Assembly (NCBI GenBank): GCA_051744925.1
Contig: JBNJDM010000002.1
Span: 1-64,000, forward strand
Direction: 5' to 3'
DNA: 64,000 nt
Source: JACKCP01 sp051744925
GTDB taxonomy: Bacteria > Desulfobacterota > Desulfobacteria > Desulfobacterales > JACKCP01
Shown: positions 50,193 to 59,621 of the stretch, in pieces
Layout of the letters: each line of letters opens with the position of its first letter
Numbering within the stretch: the stretch's first letter is position 1
Program-made: the position numbers and the translations under genes
Notes under the pieces: generated by a model
Databases searched by the model: none
What the model was told of the DNA's origin: nothing
Seen by the model: only the letters and a program-made list of their open reading frames with translations

Positions 50193-53002
50193 AAATCAGA
50201 GTATATGAACTTGCCAAAGAATTAAACATGACCAATAAAGCCCTTATGGATAAAATCAAAAAAATGGGTGACATTGATGTAAGAAGCCACATGAGCTCTC
50301 TTGACTCCAGGTCTATAGAAACCATTAAAAAAAGATTACTCGGAAAAAAGGAAGAACCTGAACAAAAAAGGGTTAAACCTACAGTAATAAGAAGACGAAA
50401 AAAGAAATCAGATCAAAATCAGCAATATGAAACAGCTAGTGAGAATACAGATTCAGAAAAAACCGAAGCTGATGATAAAAAAGAAGAAGATGTAATTAAC
50501 TCAAAAGATGAAAATAAAAAAGAAAATAAAAATATAAAAACAGAAGAAGCAGCTGAGAAAAATGCTGCACAACAGCCGGAAAAAACAGCTCAGACAGAAC
50601 CGCCGGCTGAAGAAAAAGAAGAAAATATAACTATGCCTGAAAAAGAATCTGCTGAAAAAACAATTGAAAAAGAAGAAGCCCCTGCTGCAAAAGAAGCTCC
50701 TGCAAAAGCTAAAGAAAACAAGCCAAAAAAGAAAAAGAACAAAGGCGGAGCAAAAATAATTTACAAGCCTGAGCCAGCACCTGTTTCTGAAGAAAAACCT
50801 GAAGTAAAAGAAGAAACCAGGCAACCGGAAGCAGAAGAAAAAGTTGAAAAGTCTCCGGCAAAGAAAGCTGGTCAGAAGCAGGCCGAAAAGAAACCTGAAA
50901 CAAAAGAACAAAAGTCTGAACCTGTTTCAGCTCAAGAAGATAATACAAAAGAAGAAATATTCAGTGATGTAGAACCCCCGGAAATATCACCCGAGGTCCT
51001 TACTGAAGATGAAAAGAAAGAAAGATCTGACAAGCTTAATAAAGGCAGAAATCAGAGCGAAGAGGCTAAAAAGCCTAAAAAGAAAAAGAGTAAATCCAAG
51101 AAAAAAGAGGTCGTGGAAGGAAATGAACTCTACGACAATGCAAATAAAAAAGGCAGACGTCCCAAAAAAGGCAGAAGAAAAGGACAGGAACAGGAAAAAG
51201 CGCCTCGTCAGAAAACACAGATAACTGTTCCAAAAGCAATAAAAAGAAGAGTTAAGGTTGATGACACAATAGTTCTTGCAGATCTTGCCAAAAGAATGGG
51301 CATCAAGGCAAACGAAATGATTGCCAAACTTATGAATCTCGGCGTAATGGCGACTGTTAACCAGACAATCGATTATGAAACTGCAGAACTTGTTGCAAGT
51401 GAATTCGGATTTGAGGTTGAAAAAGCTTCTTTTGAAGAAGAAACACTTATAAGCCTTCAGCATGAAACAGCAGAAGAGGGAGAAGACCTTCCCCGCCCTC
51501 CTGTTGTTACAGTGATGGGACATGTTGACCACGGTAAAACCTCGCTTCTCGATGTTATAAGAAAAACAGGGGTTGCAGAAGGTGAAGCCGGCGGAATTAC
51601 CCAGCATATAGGCGCCTACATAGTCTCAATAAACAACGGCAGCATTGCCTTTCTTGATACTCCTGGCCATGAAGCTTTTACAGCAATGAGATCCAGGGGT
51701 GCACAGATAACAGACATAGTTATTCTTGTTGTAGCTGCAGATGACGGTGTTATGCCTCAGACAACAGAAGCTATCAACCATGCTAAAGCAGCAGGAGTTC
51801 CAATGGTTGTAGCTGTTAACAAAATAGACAAACCCGGTGCAGAACCTGATGTTATAAAAAGAGAACTCTCGGAACAGGATATTCTCCCTGAAGACTGGGG
51901 CGGAGACACAATCTTTGTAAATGTTTCAGCCAAAGAACAGACAGGAATTGAAGAACTCCTTGAAATGGTTCTTCTCCAGGCTGAAATACTAGACCTTAAA
52001 GCAGACCCCAAGAAATATGCAAAAGGATGTGTAATAGAAGCAAGACTTGATACAGGAAGAGGCCCTGTTGCATCCGTGCTTATTCAGGAAGGAACATTAA
52101 AACAGGGTGAAGCAATTGTTTGCGGAACTCATCATGGTAGAATCAGAGCCATGTTCAATGATACAGGTGCTAAAATCGAAGAAGCAGGGCCGAGTGTTCC
52201 TGTTGAGATTCTAGGTTTAAGCGGAGTTCCGGAAGCAGGTGATGAACTGCTTGCATTAAAAGATGAAAAAGATGCAAAACAGGTAGCAGAACACAGAGCA
52301 GCAAAGCAAAGATCAAAGGAACTTGCCAAATCTTCAAGAATGAGCCTTGAAGGTCTTTTTGAAAAAATTGATCTTAAATCAGTTAAAGAGCTTAACCTTA
52401 TCTTGAAAGCAGATGTTCAGGGTTCAATCGAAGCACTAAAAGAGTCTCTTAACAAGCTTTCCACTGATGAGGTCAAAATCAAGGTTGTTCATGCAGCAAC
52501 AGGAACTGTAAGTGAATCCGACGTAAGTCTTGCATCAGTTTCTGATGCGATCATACTCGGATTTAATGTAAGACCAGCTCCCAAAGTAAGGGATCTTGCT
52601 GAAGAAGAAAATATTGACATGAAATTTTATAATGTCATTTATGATGCAATAAAAGATATCCAGAATGCAATGCTTGGACTTATGGACTCAACCTATAAAG
52701 AGGTTGTTCTCGGCAGAGCTGAAGTAAGAGCAGTCTTTTCAGTTCCCAAGGCAGGAAAAATTGCAGGCTGTTTTGTAACAGACGGTAAAATGAGAAGAGG
52801 CAGAAAAACAAGAATTCTGCGTGACGGAATTATTCTTTTTGACGGCCAGATGGCATCACTGAAGCGCTACAAAGACGATGTAAGAGAAGTTGTAGACGGT
52901 TATGAATGTGGTATCGGGATTGAAAAGTTCAATGATATCAAAGAAGGCGATATAATTGAATGCTACATGATGGAAGAAATTAAACCCACAACACTGGGTT
53001 AA
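50189..53002 (+). CDS. infB: Translation initiation factor IF-2
   Basis: The 937-residue IF-2 begins with an IF2_N domain (VYELAKELNMTNKALMDKIKKMGDIDV). A very long Lys/Glu/Ala/Pro-rich linker follows (about 55-350), then a second IF2_N copy (VLADLAKRMGIKANEMIAKLM). The GTPase has GHVDHGKTS at 444, DTPGHEAF and NKIDKPGA. The C-terminal domains bind fMet-tRNA. The linker is low complexity and typical of long bacterial IF-2 forms. GGGGG precedes the ATG. Confidence 0.96.
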   Translation: MKIRVYELAKELNMTNKALMDKIKKMGDIDVRSHMSSLDSRSIETIKKRLLGKKEEPEQKRVKPTVIRRRKKKSDQNQQYETASENTDSEKTEADDKKEEDVINSKDENKKENKNIKTEEAAEKNAAQQPEKTAQTEPPAEEKEENITMPEKESAEKTIEKEEAPAAKEAPAKAKENKPKKKKNKGGAKIIYKPEPAPVSEEKPEVKEETRQPEAEEKVEKSPAKKAGQKQAEKKPETKEQKSEPVSAQEDNTKEEIFSDVEPPEISPEVLTEDEKKERSDKLNKGRNQSEEAKKPKKKKSKSKKKEVVEGNELYDNANKKGRRPKKGRRKGQEQEKAPRQKTQITVPKAIKRRVKVDDTIVLADLAKRMGIKANEMIAKLMNLGVMATVNQTIDYETAELVASEFGFEVEKASFEEETLISLQHETAEEGEDLPRPPVVTVMGHVDHGKTSLLDVIRKTGVAEGEAGGITQHIGAYIVSINNGSIAFLDTPGHEAFTAMRSRGAQITDIVILVVAADDGVMPQTTEAINHAKAAGVPMVVAVNKIDKPGAEPDVIKRELSEQDILPEDWGGDTIFVNVSAKEQTGIEELLEMVLLQAEILDLKADPKKYAKGCVIEARLDTGRGPVASVLIQEGTLKQGEAIVCGTHHGRIRAMFNDTGAKIEEAGPSVPVEILGLSGVPEAGDELLALKDEKDAKQVAEHRAAKQRSKELAKSSRMSLEGLFEKIDLKSVKELNLILKADVQGSIEALKESLNKLSTDEVKIKVVHAATGTVSESDVSLASVSDAIILGFNVRPAPKVRDLAEEENIDMKFYNVIYDAIKDIQNAMLGLMDSTYKEVVLGRAEVRAVFSVPKAGKIAGCFVTDGKMRRGRKTRILRDGIILFDGQMASLKRYKDDVREVVDGYECGIGIEKFNDIKEGDIIECYMMEEIKPTTLG

Positions 53003-53014
53003 AAGGAGTTTACA

Positions 53015-53401
53015 ATGAACAAGGATTATCCGCGTTCAGCCAGAATCGGAGTACAGATACAGGAAGTTATCTCTGAAATTCTGGTAAAAAAAACAAAAGA
53101 TCCCAGGTTATCCGGTGTCAGCATAACTGATGTAAAAATGAGCGGCGACCTTACATGCGCGTATATATATTTTACAGTAAGCAGAGTTGAGAAAAAAAGT
53201 GCCAAAGATGCTGAAAAAGGTTTTCAAAGTGCTAAAGGTTTTTTCAAAAAAATGATAGGAAGTCAGCTTAAAATTAAATATACGCCTGAATTAAGGTTTT
53301 ATTACGATACTGTTCTTGATTACGGAGAAAAGATAGATAATCTTGTAGAATCTCTGAACACAGATGAAAACAGCTCAGAAGATGGTGAAAAGAATTCTTA
53401 G
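53015..53401 (+). CDS. rbfA: 30S ribosome-binding factor RbfA
   Basis: The 128-residue KH-like protein is needed for 16S rRNA processing. It shows YPRSARIGVQIQEVISEIL, KDPRLSGVSITDVKMSGDL and KYTPELRFYYD. It lies 12 bases after infB, with AAAGGAG upstream, and overlaps the next gene by 38 bases. Confidence 0.95.
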   Translation: MNKDYPRSARIGVQIQEVISEILVKKTKDPRLSGVSITDVKMSGDLTCAYIYFTVSRVEKKSAKDAEKGFQSAKGFFKKMIGSQLKIKYTPELRFYYDTVLDYGEKIDNLVESLNTDENSSEDGEKNS

Positions 53402-54338
53402 AAACAGCAGCAAAGTTCTTATTACAAGCCATCTTCACCCTGACGGGGACGCACTGGGGTCAATGCTTGCGCTTGCACATGCCCTCGAAAAACAGGGAAA
53501 AGAAGTCTTTTTATACAATGAAAGCTGTATACCGAAAAACTTTACTTTCCTTCCCGGAATAGAAAAAATCCAAAGCAAAGTCCCTGATTATTCCGTATTT
53601 GACGCAGCCTGTATCTTAGACTGCAGTGAACTCAGCAGAACAGGTAAATGCAGAAAAATCCTAAAAAATATTCCGGAAATCATAAACATAGATCACCACA
53701 CTACCAATACAGGCTTTGGAACCAGAACAATTATAGACACCAATGCATGTGCCACAGCAGAAATAATATACAGAATTATTCAGGATATGAATGTTGAAAT
53801 CTGTGCTGATACTGCATATTGTATATATACAGGAATATTTACAGATACAGGCTCATTTAGATTTTCAAATACAAACAAAGATTCTTTTTCAATCTGCACA
53901 GAAATGGTTGAAAAAGGTGTTTTGCCACACAAAGTTGCAAGACATATTTACGGACGATATTCCCTTGGAAGAATCAAACTTATAAATCTTGTTCTTGAAT
54001 CCATAGAACTTTCGGAAAACGGCAAAATAGCATTAATGGTTCTTACAAAAGAGATGTTTGAAAAAACCAATACTTCAGAAGAAGATGTATCAGATCTTAT
54101 AAATTATGCAGAACATCTTGAGGATGTAAAAATTGCAGCCCTTATCAAGGAAAGCATTAATTCCTGCGGTGATTTACAGTACTACCACGTAAGCCTTAGA
54201 TCTGACGGAACACAGGATGTTTCAAAAATAGCCTTCAGTTACGGCGGGGGCGGACATGAAAGCGCTGCCGGGTTTTCAAGCAGTCTACCATTTAAACAGT
54301 TAAAACAGGAAATGATGGCAATAGCCGATCGTATATAA
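53364..54338 (+). CDS. nrnA: DHH-family nanoRNase / pAp phosphatase
   Basis: The 324-residue protein has a DHH domain (SHLHPDGDALGS, LDCSE, DHHTTNTGFG) and a C-terminal DHHA1 domain (FSYGGGGHESAAGF). This layout fits NrnA, which degrades very short RNA oligomers and dephosphorylates pAp. pAp removal is relevant to sulfur metabolism, but the rbfA-nrnA-truB position is widespread and not specific to sulfate reducers. The start lies inside rbfA; ATG 53382 is an alternative. Confidence 0.92.
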   Translation: MKTAQKMVKRILRNSSKVLITSHLHPDGDALGSMLALAHALEKQGKEVFLYNESCIPKNFTFLPGIEKIQSKVPDYSVFDAACILDCSELSRTGKCRKILKNIPEIINIDHHTTNTGFGTRTIIDTNACATAEIIYRIIQDMNVEICADTAYCIYTGIFTDTGSFRFSNTNKDSFSICTEMVEKGVLPHKVARHIYGRYSLGRIKLINLVLESIELSENGKIALMVLTKEMFEKTNTSEEDVSDLINYAEHLEDVKIAALIKESINSCGDLQYYHVSLRSDGTQDVSKIAFSYGGGGHESAAGFSSSLPFKQLKQEMMAIADRI

Positions 54339-54346
54339 GCCTTAAA

Positions 54347-55258
54347 ATGACAGAATTAAACAAATCAGACGGAATGATTTTAATAAATAAACCTGTGGGA
54401 ATCACTTCCAACAAAGCTTTAGGCAAGATAAAAAGACTTGCAGGCATAAAAAAAGCCGGTCATACAGGAACACTTGATCCTTTTGCTTCAGGGCTTCTCC
54501 CGGTATGTATAAACCGGGGAACCAAACTTGTCCGCTATCTTCTTCACAAAGAAAAAGAATATACAGGAGTTATTAAACTCGGAGCTGCAACAGATACCCT
54601 TGATAAAACAGGCACAATTATAAAAGAAACGGATATACCAGAACTTTCTTTTGAAACAATAGATCAGGCTGCAGAAAAATTCAGAGGCGAAATTCAGCAG
54701 ATTCCCCCCTCTTTTTCCGCACTAAAGCATAATGGAGTTCCTTTGTACAAACTTGCAAGACAAGGGACTATGATAAAAAAAGATCCAAGAACAGTAAATA
54801 TTTACGAACTTAAGATTGTTGATTTCACAAAAAACAGAATAAATATAAAAGTCAGATGCTCTGCAGGTACATACATAAGAACACTTGCATCCGATCTTGC
54901 AGAAGAACTTAACACAGCAGGTCACCTGGAATCACTTGAAAGAACCAAAAGCAGCAGTTTTGACATTAAAAACTCTGTAAATTTAGAAGAACTCGAAGAT
55001 ATCTGTAATTCAGGTAAAATTTCAGAATATATTATACCCCCTGAAAAAATAATAGATTTTATACCCGAATTTAAGGTTGACGAGACCCTTGTTCCGGTAA
55101 TATTAAACGGTGGTAAAATTACGGTTTATGATTTAACAGAAAATATTTTTCCTGATGAGGTTCCGGTAAGAATAACATCATCAAATAATAAGCTTGTATC
55201 TATAGTCAGAAAAGAAGAAAATTCAGATTTTTTAAAATACGATGCGGTCTTTAATTGA
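54347..55258 (+). CDS. truB: tRNA pseudouridine-55 synthase
   Basis: The 303-residue TruB has the catalytic Asp in GHTGTLDPFASGLLP, followed by KEYTGVIKLGAATDTLDKTG, PPSFSALKHNGVPLYKLAR and CSAGTYIRTLASDL. It modifies U55 in the T-loop of tRNAs. A C-terminal extension of about 60 residues looks PUA-like but diverged. It follows nrnA by eight bases. Confidence 0.95.
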   Translation: MTELNKSDGMILINKPVGITSNKALGKIKRLAGIKKAGHTGTLDPFASGLLPVCINRGTKLVRYLLHKEKEYTGVIKLGAATDTLDKTGTIIKETDIPELSFETIDQAAEKFRGEIQQIPPSFSALKHNGVPLYKLARQGTMIKKDPRTVNIYELKIVDFTKNRINIKVRCSAGTYIRTLASDLAEELNTAGHLESLERTKSSSFDIKNSVNLEELEDICNSGKISEYIIPPEKIIDFIPEFKVDETLVPVILNGGKITVYDLTENIFPDEVPVRITSSNNKLVSIVRKEENSDFLKYDAVFN

Positions 55259-55576
55259 AAATATTTTCAAGTTATTATATTAGTTAGGAATTGATCAAAA
55301 TTAAAATTTTGTTCAGTAACAAATCAATGATTGGCCGAAAACTAGAATTTTTTGTTCAGTTCAAGGCAGATAAAAAATTTGACCGCAGGAATACTAGAGT
55401 ATTTTGAGGATTAAATTTTTTATCTAACGTAGAAATGGGCAAAAAAAGCAGTTTTCGTTCAGCAACAAATCTGTTGTCTGCATACTTTCAGGAAAAGTTC
55501 CTGCGGTCTGAATGGAATATCGGATCGATAACAGCAGGCATTAATTTAATTATTCCAATAATAAAGGAGTCAGGAA
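55259..55576. other. Intergenic region between truB and rpsO, mostly repeat
   Basis: No gene is seen. Most of the stretch is a composite palindromic element (55322-55466). The promoter for rpsO-pnp is expected in the last 100 bases, but no clear -35/-10 pair could be chosen. Confidence 0.5.
55322..55466. repeat. Composite palindromic repeat (MITE-like)
   Basis: A perfect 13-bp inverted repeat, AGATAAAAAATTT at 55368-55380 and its complement at 55413-55425, sits inside the element. The right end (55440-55466) matches an arm of the element at 9269-9345, ending TTTTCGTTCAGCAAC. The left end resembles 40092-40132. Confidence 0.6.
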
Positions 55577-55846
55577 GTGGTACTTGAAAAAGAAGACAAA
55601 AAAGAGGTAATCGACGGCTTTAAAAGACACGAGGGCGATACAGGCTCTCCCGAAGTTCAGATTGCAATACTGACAAACAGAATCATCTACCTTACTGATC
55701 ATGTTAAGGTTCATTCAAAGGATCATCATTCAAGAAGAGGTCTTTTGACACTTGTTGGTAGAAGAAGAAGACTGCTTAACTATCTTAAAAAGAAAAATAT
55801 TTCAAGATACAGATCTATAATCAGTGAACTAGGTCTTAAACGCTAG
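55577..55846 (+). CDS. rpsO: 30S ribosomal protein S15
   Basis: This is an 89-residue uS15 with HEGDTGSPEVQIAILTNRI, HSKDHHSRRGLLTLVGRRRRLLNYL and an ISRYRSIISELGLKR end. The start is GTG with GGAG seven bases upstream. The rpsO-pnp order is conserved; a terminator and a long hairpin lie between them. Confidence 0.97.
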   Translation: MVLEKEDKKEVIDGFKRHEGDTGSPEVQIAILTNRIIYLTDHVKVHSKDHHSRRGLLTLVGRRRRLLNYLKKKNISRYRSIISELGLKR

Positions 55847-55855
55847 AAAACCTTT

Positions 55856-55884
55856 AAGGGCAGATTATTTCTGCCCTTTTTTAT
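55856..55884 (+). terminator. Terminator after rpsO
   Basis: A perfect 8-bp stem AAGGGCAG pairs with CTGCCCTT around a seven-base loop and is followed by a T-tract. It begins nine bases after the stop codon. Confidence 0.85.
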
Positions 55885-55915
55885 TAACAGAAATGAAGAA
55901 ATTTCAACGCCCTCT

Positions 55916-55991
55916 TACAAGACTTCCGCGCAAATAATTTTTCGGTTTTCATTATGGCTAAACCGAAAAGCTGTTTTTGCGTAAGTCTGTA
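55916..55991 (+). promoter_or_regulatory. Long nested hairpin in the pnp leader
   Basis: An outer pair (TACAAGACTTCCGCGCAAA against TTTGCGTAAGTCTGTA) encloses an inner perfect pair (TTTTCGGTTT with AAACCGAAAA). Together they form a roughly 75-base stem-loop that ends about 35 bases before the pnp start. The position is the same as the RNase III-processed leader hairpin through which E. coli pnp represses itself; the function here is inferred. Confidence 0.55.
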
Positions 55992-56026
55992 CAGTAAGTT
56001 GAGATTTCTGATAAACGGAGATTTAA

Positions 56027-58216
56027 ATGGAACAAATAGTAAAAACAGAAATTGAAGGAAAAGAACTTTCGATTTCAACAGGTAAAATCGCAAAGCAGAC
56101 TTCTGGATCAGTAACCGTAAAATACGGTGAAACAATGGTTCTTGTTACTGCAGTAGCAAGCCCCGAAAAAAGAGACGACATAGACTTTCTTCCGCTTACA
56201 GTAGAGTACATGGAAAAAATATATGCCGCAGGAAGAATACCTGGCAACTATTTCAGAAGAGAAATGGGACGTCCCAGTGAAAAAGCAACTCTTACATGCA
56301 GACTTATAGACAGGCCTATACGCCCTCTTTTTGCAGACAACTACACAAATGAAACACAGATTATTGTAACTGTACTTTCAATGGACAAGGAAAATGATCC
56401 TGATATTCTTGCAATGATCGGTGCATCAGCAGCTCTTACAATTTCTGAAATACCTTTTGACGGTCCCATCGGAGCATTAAGAGTAGGCAGAGTAAACGGT
56501 AAATTTGTTTTCAACCCCACCATTGAACAGGTAAATGATCCTGAATGTGATACAAATATTGTTCTTACAGGTTCCAAAACCGGTATAACAATGGTTGAAG
56601 GCGGCGGAGATATAATAAGCGAAGCAGATGTTCTTGATGCAATATTCAAGGGGCATGACGCAATGCAGCCTATAATCAACATCCAGGAAGAATTAAGAGA
56701 CCTCTGCGGCAAACCGAAAATGGAAGTTCCTGAAAAAACAATCAATCAGGAACTTTATAATGATATAAGATCTAATGCAGGGAACAGTATTAAGGCTGCT
56801 CTTCAGACAGAAGGCAAATTCGGCAGAAAGCATGCAGTTAAAGCTGTAAAGGAAAGAATAAAAGAGACTCTTTCTGAAAAATACGAAGAAGATGCTCATC
56901 TTATTAAAGCGTATTTTGACAAACTTACAAAAGAGATAAGCAGGGAGCTTGTACTAAAAGACAAAAAAAGGGTCGACGGCAGAGCTTTTGATGAAGTAAG
57001 ACCTATTGCCTGCGAAACAAAATTTCTTCCAAGAACACACGGAAGCGGCCTTTTTACAAGGGGAGAAACTCAGGTTCTCGGTGTGCTCACACTCGGATCA
57101 GGCCAGGATGAACAAAGGGTTGAAACACTTAGCGGAGACGAATCAAAACCTTTCATGCTCCATTACAACTTCCCTCCTTTCTGCGTAGGAGAAGCAAGAA
57201 GATTCGCAGGACCGAGCAGAAGAGAATTCGGACACGGCGCACTTGCATACAGAGCAGTTGAAAAAATACTTCCTTCAAAAGAAGAATTTGAATACACAAT
57301 CAGAATTGTTTCCGAAGTTATGGAATCAAACGGATCTTCTTCAATGGGTACTGTATGCGCTTCTACCCTTGCCCTTATGGACGGCGGTGTTCCGATTAAA
57401 GCTCCTGTATCAGGTATTGCAATGGGTCTTGTAAGCGATGGAGATGATGTTGAAATCCTTACTGACATCCTTGGAGACGAAGACCAGACAGGCGACATGG
57501 ATTTCAAAGTTGCAGGAACAAGAGAAGGCATAACAGCCATTCAGATGGATATAAAAGTTAAGGAACTTTCAAGAAGCATTCTTGAAAAAGCACTTAATCA
57601 GGCAAAATCGGGAAGAATACATATTCTTGACAAAATGCTTGAATCGATTTCAGTTCCAAGAAACGATATTTCCCAGTATGCTCCGAAAATTACCACAATG
57701 AAGATCAAACAGGATAAAATTGCTTCGCTAATCGGACCATCAGGTAAAAATATCAGAGAAATCCAGGCAACTACAAATACAAACCTTGAAGTTACTGACG
57801 ACGGTACAGTTAAAATTTCTGCAAATTCAAAAGAAGATTCTGATGCTGCAATTGCAAGGGTAAACGAAATATGCCTTGATCCTGAGATAGGTAAAATATA
57901 TCCGGGTAAAGTTGCAAGAACAACCGATTTCGGCGCATTTGTAGATTTAAGTCCGGGAACTACAGGACTTCTTCATATTTCTGAACTTGCAAACCACAGG
58001 GTTGCCAAAGTTTCTGACGTTGTTAAGCCAGGCGATGAAATAAATGTAAAGGTTCTTGATATTACAAGAGACGGCAAAATTCAGCTGAGCTTAAAAGAAG
58101 CCGACCCTGAGCAGGCAGGCAAATCTGCAGATAAAGATGGCGACAAAAAAGGCGGCCGTGATAATAAAAAAGGCGGCTTTAATAAAAATGATAAATCTAA
58201 TAACAAAAACAGATAA
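56027..58216 (+). CDS. pnp: Polyribonucleotide nucleotidyltransferase (PNPase)
   Basis: The 729-residue enzyme degrades RNA 3' to 5' by phosphorolysis. It has two RNase PH domains (first with FFRREMGRPSEKATLTCRLIDRP, second with GRAFDEVRPI, GRGETQ-like TRGETQVLG and DGGVPIKAPVSG), a KH domain (IGPSGKNIREIQ) and an S1 domain (GKVARTTDFGAFVDL). A low-complexity Lys/Asn/Gly tail ends the protein. GGAG precedes the ATG. Confidence 0.97.
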   Translation: MEQIVKTEIEGKELSISTGKIAKQTSGSVTVKYGETMVLVTAVASPEKRDDIDFLPLTVEYMEKIYAAGRIPGNYFRREMGRPSEKATLTCRLIDRPIRPLFADNYTNETQIIVTVLSMDKENDPDILAMIGASAALTISEIPFDGPIGALRVGRVNGKFVFNPTIEQVNDPECDTNIVLTGSKTGITMVEGGGDIISEADVLDAIFKGHDAMQPIINIQEELRDLCGKPKMEVPEKTINQELYNDIRSNAGNSIKAALQTEGKFGRKHAVKAVKERIKETLSEKYEEDAHLIKAYFDKLTKEISRELVLKDKKRVDGRAFDEVRPIACETKFLPRTHGSGLFTRGETQVLGVLTLGSGQDEQRVETLSGDESKPFMLHYNFPPFCVGEARRFAGPSRREFGHGALAYRAVEKILPSKEEFEYTIRIVSEVMESNGSSSMGTVCASTLALMDGGVPIKAPVSGIAMGLVSDGDDVEILTDILGDEDQTGDMDFKVAGTREGITAIQMDIKVKELSRSILEKALNQAKSGRIHILDKMLESISVPRNDISQYAPKITTMKIKQDKIASLIGPSGKNIREIQATTNTNLEVTDDGTVKISANSKEDSDAAIARVNEICLDPEIGKIYPGKVARTTDFGAFVDLSPGTTGLLHISELANHRVAKVSDVVKPGDEINVKVLDITRDGKIQLSLKEADPEQAGKSADKDGDKKGGRDNKKGGFNKNDKSNNKNR

Positions 58217-58230
58217 TAATCTTTAAAATT

Positions 58231-58259
58231 TACTGCATCGGAAACATACCGGTGCAGTA
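58231..58259 (+). terminator. Hairpin between pnp and the M16 peptidase gene
   Basis: The stem TACTGCATCGG pairs with CCGGTGCAGTA around a seven-base loop with one wobble pair. No T-tract follows, so it may be an RNA-processing or stability hairpin and not a terminator. It begins 14 bases after the pnp stop. Confidence 0.5.
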
Positions 58260-58276
58260 AGAAAATTCTACTATTT

Positions 58277-59620
58277 ATGAAATTATCAGGCGACTGCCGG
58301 ACAATTAATCACAATCCCAAAACCAAAAGTAATTTTCTGGATGACGGCCAGAAAATTCACCAGACCACCCTTTCAAACAAAATGAAAATAATTACACATA
58401 AGATTCCTTATGTAAGATCTGTTACAATGGGTCTGTGGATAGACGTAGGTTCAAGGGATGAAGAAAAAACTGAACACGGCTTAGCTCATTTTATGGAACA
58501 TATGCTTTTCAAGGGAACAAAAAAAAGATCAGCATATGAACTTGCAAAAGCTTTTGATGCAATAGGCGGAATATCAAACGCTTTTACATCTGTTGAAGCA
58601 ACCTGTTATTTTGCCCAGGTAATGGACGAACATTTTGAGGATATGGCTGAAATTTTAAGCGATATTTACATAAACTCAGAATTTGATCCGGACGAAATAG
58701 AAAATGAAAAACCTGTTATTCTTCAGGAAATAGACATGTTTGATGAGTTCCCTGAAGATTATGCAATGGCCCTTCTCGACAAAAAAAGATGGAAGAACCA
58801 TTCTCTTGGCCGCACAATTCTCGGCAGCCAGGAAACAATAATGAATCTTAGTTCTGATAATCTTAAAAACTTTTTTTCAAAACATTATACTCCTGAAAAT
58901 ACAACGATTGCGCTTGCAGGTAATATTGACCACGAGAAAGCTGTAAACGTTCTTGGAAAATATTTTGACGATTTGAAAAACAGATCAGGAATTAAAAATG
59001 AAAATATCAGAGTAAAACCCCAATCTCACAAAGGGCTTTGCTTTGAACAAAAAGGGGTGGAACAGTATCATATCTGTTTTGGTACACAGGGATACTCAAG
59101 AAAAGACAGCAGCAGATTTAAAGCTTCTCTTTTTACAACCATTCTTGGGGGAAATATGAGCTCCCGCCTTTTTCAGGAAATACGTGAAAAAAGGGGGCTT
59201 GCATATACTATTTATTCATTTTTCAATCAGTTCATGGATACCGGAATGCTTGGAGTTTATGCAGCTGTATCAAAGGAAAACCTTATCCCTGTTATAAAAC
59301 TTATACAGAAGGAACTTCAGAAAATAAGGGATAAAAAACATTCCAACGGAGAAATTGAAGGGGCTAAAGCTTTTACAAAAGGAAACCTGATGCTTTCAAT
59401 GGAAAGCACTGAAAATCTGATGATAAAACTTGCTCAAAACGAGGTTTTATACAAAAGATATATTCCGTTTGAAGAAACAATCTCAGAAGTTGAAAAAATA
59501 ACATGGGATGATATTAGAGATATTGCAGACAGAATATGCACAGAAAATGATCTCACAGCTTCAATTCTCGGCCCTGAAGCAGAAAAAAAAGATGAACTAA
59601 AAAAAATACTGAATTTATAA
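58277..59620 (+). CDS. M16-family zinc peptidase
   Basis: The 447-residue protein of the mitochondrial processing peptidase / PqqL-like family has the inverted zinc motif HFMEH (H71, E74, H75) and the C-terminal half with SSRLFQEIREKRGLAYTIYSF. It is probably cytoplasmic, as no signal peptide is seen. The pnp-M16-dut order is common in bacteria. There is no strong ribosome site at ATG 58277; about 30 residues precede the conserved start of the fold. Confidence 0.9.
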   Translation: MKLSGDCRTINHNPKTKSNFLDDGQKIHQTTLSNKMKIITHKIPYVRSVTMGLWIDVGSRDEEKTEHGLAHFMEHMLFKGTKKRSAYELAKAFDAIGGISNAFTSVEATCYFAQVMDEHFEDMAEILSDIYINSEFDPDEIENEKPVILQEIDMFDEFPEDYAMALLDKKRWKNHSLGRTILGSQETIMNLSSDNLKNFFSKHYTPENTTIALAGNIDHEKAVNVLGKYFDDLKNRSGIKNENIRVKPQSHKGLCFEQKGVEQYHICFGTQGYSRKDSSRFKASLFTTILGGNMSSRLFQEIREKRGLAYTIYSFFNQFMDTGMLGVYAAVSKENLIPVIKLIQKELQKIRDKKHSNGEIEGAKAFTKGNLMLSMESTENLMIKLAQNEVLYKRYIPFEETISEVEKITWDDIRDIADRICTENDLTASILGPEAEKKDELKKILNL

Positions 59621-59621
59621 A

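Noticed and set aside
50501..50911. Phe-rich leftward frame opposite the infB linker
   Set aside because: It is the antisense of the Lys/Glu-rich linker, which has few stop codons in that frame; no ribosome site.
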